The translations under genes were made by a program, and so were the position numbers. From Streptomyces sp. WZ-12 (lineage in GTDB: Bacteria; Actinomycetota; Actinomycetes; Streptomycetales; Streptomycetaceae), in the NCBI RefSeq assembly GCF_028898845.1, contig NZ_CP118574.1:3534001-3598000 (forward strand): 64,000 nt of DNA, in the 5' to 3' direction. The notes under the pieces are model-generated. The model worked only from the letters and a program-made list of their open reading frames with translations. It had not been told where the DNA came from and searched no databases. Below are positions 62,022 through 64,000 of this stretch, piece by piece (positions within the stretch are counted from its first letter, which is position 1; every line of letters starts with the position of its first letter).

Positions 62022-62466
62022 CACACGCTTCTCCATTGCTACTGACTTTGCGAAAAATCCCCGAGCGAGCCGCCAACTGAACGCAGGCAAAACTGGGCGC
62101 AGGCATTCCGGCCGTCTCCCATTGGAACGCCATTTCCGTTTCGCCCGCCCCATTCCTGGCGCAAATGTGGGGAACGACACGCAATGGCGCCAAAATGACC
62201 TTCGCCCGAATAATGACCCAGAACGCGCATATGACTGCGGAGTGCTGTTTTCCTTACCCCCGCTTCACTACGCCACTGCACTCCGCGTCACGACGGCCCG
62301 ATACGGATAACGACCGCGCGCCGCCGACGTCATCGGCCCCGCACGACGCCACCGGACCCGGCCGCACACGACATCGGCCCCCGCACGACGCCGGGTCGTG
62401 CGGGGGCCTGAGTGGCTGGTGTTACGCGGTGTGCGCGGGCCTCGACGAGGCGGTGGGGCGGGACGG
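62022..62466. other. Upstream region of the L,D-transpeptidase gene
   Basis: 445 bases, AT-richer than its surroundings between 62040 and 62290, as expected for promoter and leader. AATGACC occurs twice about 18 bases apart near 62194-62217. The terminator of the next minus-strand gene is at 62376-62408. I found no riboswitch match. Confidence 0.5.
62376..62408 (-). terminator. Intrinsic terminator
   Basis: A 13-bp perfect stem pairs GGCCCCCGCACGA (62376-62388) with 62396-62408. It follows the minus-strand gene that ends at 62467. Confidence 0.85.
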
Positions 62467-62805
62467 TCAGCCCTCCCCCTCCGCGTCGTCCGCGAGGTCC
62501 CACTCCGCCGCGTCCCACTCGGCGTCCGGGTCGTAGTCGGTCATCTCCTCGCTGCTCCAGGACGCTTGCGCGAGTTGGGTGCCGGGCACCCCGGTGACCA
62601 GGTCGAAGGGGTCGACGAGGTGGGCCAGCGCCTCCGCCGGATCGTCTCTGACCGTCTCCAACGACTGCCTGCGTTCGTCGTCGGGGAGCGCGGGGTCGCC
62701 GTTGAGGCGGTCGACCGCGGCGCCGGTCAGCCGGGCGGCGTCGGTGACCTCCATGACGAGTTCGACGTGAAGCCGTACAAAGCGTGATGTCTCACCATTG
62801 CTCAT
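62467..62805 (-). CDS. Small acidic protein, function unknown
   Basis: 112 residues, strongly acidic at the C-terminus (DYDPDAEWDAAEWDLADDAE). The N-terminal half (RFVRLHVELVMEVTDAARLT) looks like an alpha/beta strand-helix start. No signal peptide or membrane helix is present. It is divergent from the sortase-substrate gene. I do not recognise it. Confidence 0.7.
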   Translation of the reverse strand: MSNGETSRFVRLHVELVMEVTDAARLTGAAVDRLNGDPALPDDERRQSLETVRDDPAEALAHLVDPFDLVTGVPGTQLAQASWSSEEMTDYDPDAEWDAAEWDLADDAEGEG

Positions 62806-62913
62806 GTCCGGAGGGTAAGCACGACCGGGTCCCGACTACCGCGCGACCCGCGGCGGTCACTAACATCTGCGGTCAACGGCCAATTCGCCGAACCCACAAG
62901 GGGGATAGCTTTC

Positions 62914-63315
62914 GTGACCGCACGACGACCACTGCTGACCGCCACCGCCGCGGGATCGGTGCTGCTCGCCCTGTGGTTCGTGCCATCCGCCAACGCGCTC
63001 GTGGAAGTTGACGGGGCGCCACATTCCGGCCCCCCTGCGGAATCCGCAGCGGCGGGCGCCGGGCGGGTGAATGTATCGGACGCGGCCGGCCCTAAGGGGC
63101 ATTCCGGCAAGGCGTCCGCGGAAAAGAACTCCGGTGCGCGGAGCGCGAACAGCGGCTCCACCACCACCCGGTCCGGCGGCGGCCCGCACCACTACCTCGC
63201 CGACACCGGCAGCCCGGACACCACGCCCTACGCGGTGGGCGGCGCGGCCTTCCTGGCGCTCGGCGCCGCGCTGGTCGGCTACTCCGTGCGCCGCACCCGC
63301 GACGGCGCGGCCTGA
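62914..63315 (+). CDS. Sortase-anchored surface protein (LADTG signal)
   Basis: 133 residues from GTG 62914. Signal peptide ~1-28 (ending PSANA), then a Ser/Gly/Ala/Lys-rich low-complexity region. The C-terminus is a complete cell-wall sorting signal: YLADTGSPDTTPYAVGG, a hydrophobic helix (AAFLALGAALVGYSV) and RRTRDGAA. LAxTG is the motif of class E sortases, which attach chaplins and other proteins in Streptomyces. The function of the exposed part is unknown. Confidence 0.82.
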   Translation: MTARRPLLTATAAGSVLLALWFVPSANALVEVDGAPHSGPPAESAAAGAGRVNVSDAAGPKGHSGKASAEKNSGARSANSGSTTTRSGGGPHHYLADTGSPDTTPYAVGGAAFLALGAALVGYSVRRTRDGAA

Positions 63316-63593
63316 GCCAGCAGCCGCGCCGCCCGGCCAACCGACCACTCGGCGCCCCGGCACGACTCCCGCCCCGACCGCCCGCGACAGACAACGGTCA
63401 GCACTCGGTCAGACCGCCCTCACAACGCTTGACCGCGTGCCACCGACCGACGGCCAACGACCGTCACCGGCCGCCGCAGGCCGACCACCAGCCGGCGGCA
63501 GCCGCTCCCGACCGCGGCATCTCGACGCCCACGAACCGGAGTTGACGAAAGTCCCAGGCCATCCGGCGCGTCATCAAGCGACGTGAGGCAACG

Positions 63594-64000
63594 TCAGGCG
63601 AGTTCCCCGGTGACCGACTCCGCCGCCGCCACCAGCTTCCCGTCCCGGACGAACGCGAACGCCGCCTCCAGGTCCGGCGCCAGGAAGCGGTCCTCGCCCG
63701 GCCCCTGCACGCCCGCGTCGCGCAGCGCGGCCAGCACCGCCCGGGTCGCCGGCGCGGGCGTCAGCCCCTCCCGCAGCTCGACGGCGCGGGTCGCCGCGTA
63801 GAGCTCGACGGCGAGGACGCGGGTGAGGTTGTCCACCGCGGTGCGCAGCTTGCGCGCCGCCGACCACCCCATCGAGACGTGGTCCTCCTGCATCGCGGAG
63901 GACGGGATGGAGTCCACCGACGCCGGGGCGGCCAGCCGCTTCAACTCGCTGACCAGCGCGGCCTGGGTGTACTGGGCGATCATCAGGCCCGAGTCGACGC
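63594..64000 (-). CDS. hutH: Histidine ammonia-lyase, C-terminal part
   Basis: The gene runs off the window, and only the last ~135 residues are visible (the frame is open to base 64000). The C-terminal HAL domain is recognised from [20 protein letters not shown] and [20 protein letters not shown]. The active-site MIO triad (Ala-Ser-Gly) is beyond the window. The enzyme deaminates histidine to urocanate, the first step of the Hut pathway. The ATG at 63983 is internal, not the true start. Confidence 0.92.
   Translation of the reverse strand, partial: VDSGLMIAQYTQAALVSELKRLAAPASVDSIPSSAMQEDHVSMGWSAARKLRTAVDNLTRVLAVELYAATRAVELREGLTPAPATRAVLAALRDAGVQGPGEDRFLAPDLEAAFAFVRDGKLVAAAESVTGELA

Noticed and set aside
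60735..62340. c-di-AMP riboswitch before the L,D-transpeptidase
   Set aside because: The leader lacks the ydaO core blocks that are visible before the transglycosylase gene.
1..64000. tRNA, rRNA or CRISPR
   Set aside because: I saw no cloverleaf with a T-loop GGTTCRA pattern, no rRNA segments and no regularly spaced repeat array. A tRNAscan/CRISPR search would settle it.

Overview
The window looks like Streptomyces chromosomal core DNA. GC content is very high, third codon positions are strongly G/C, GTG and TTG starts are common, and many mRNAs look leaderless. The gene set includes mycothiol S-conjugate amidase (Mca), a class E sortase substrate (LADTG), DUF4307, a DasR-type chitinase promoter and an actinobacterial Tad locus. 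The species cannot be fixed from sequence alone. I saw no rRNA, tRNA, CRISPR array, prophage or complete insertion sequence.

Layout. 1-7.9 kb: ahpC (partial)-ahpD, an AI-2E-family permease, a secreted lytic transglycosylase behind a probable c-di-AMP riboswitch, a PIN-PhoH ATPase, a cis-prenyltransferase and a YghZ-type aldo/keto reductase. 8.3-22 kb: a Tad/Flp pilus locus on the minus strand. It runs cpaB, cpaE/tadZ, two TadE-like pseudopilins, tadA, tadB, tadC, flp, a TadG-like gene, a lipoprotein and an OmpA-domain protein. The prepilin peptidase lies beyond an inserted TetR-MFS efflux pair, and a collagen-like CxxC protein lies upstream of cpaB. The TadG-like gene is frameshifted at a nine-G tract. 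22-24.4 kb: a GH18 chitinase with a DasR-like site and an S1-type protease, both secreted and convergent.

24.6-32.3 kb is a divergent cluster. One arm encodes a PfkB kinase, an IclR regulator, RidA and a GntP permease. The other encodes a D-amino-acid lyase/dehydratase and an N-acyl-D-amino-acid deacylase. Together they could import and deacylate N-acyl-D-amino acids, deaminate the free D-amino acid, and remove the reactive enamine with RidA. The cluster ends at a 160-bp palindromic MITE-like element flanked by CTAG. Single-ended relatives of that element follow the TAG stops of gntP and of a gene at 57.28 kb.

32.4-43.2 kb: alanine aminotransferase (alaA), a small protein whose ribosome site is in a hairpin, GTP-dependent PEP carboxykinase, a hemolysin III family protein, TetR and MerR regulators, an amidase, a medium-chain reductase and a YyaL/DUF255 thioredoxin-domain protein. 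43.5-46.8 kb: a large membrane-tethered STAND NTPase with TPR repeats. 46.9-64 kb: mca, greA, a DrrAB-like ABC exporter, ilvA, marR, a sigma-region-4-like gene with a membrane partner, cystathionine gamma-synthase, msrA, an L,D-transpeptidase, a sortase substrate and the 3' part of hutH. Intrinsic terminators separate most convergent pairs.
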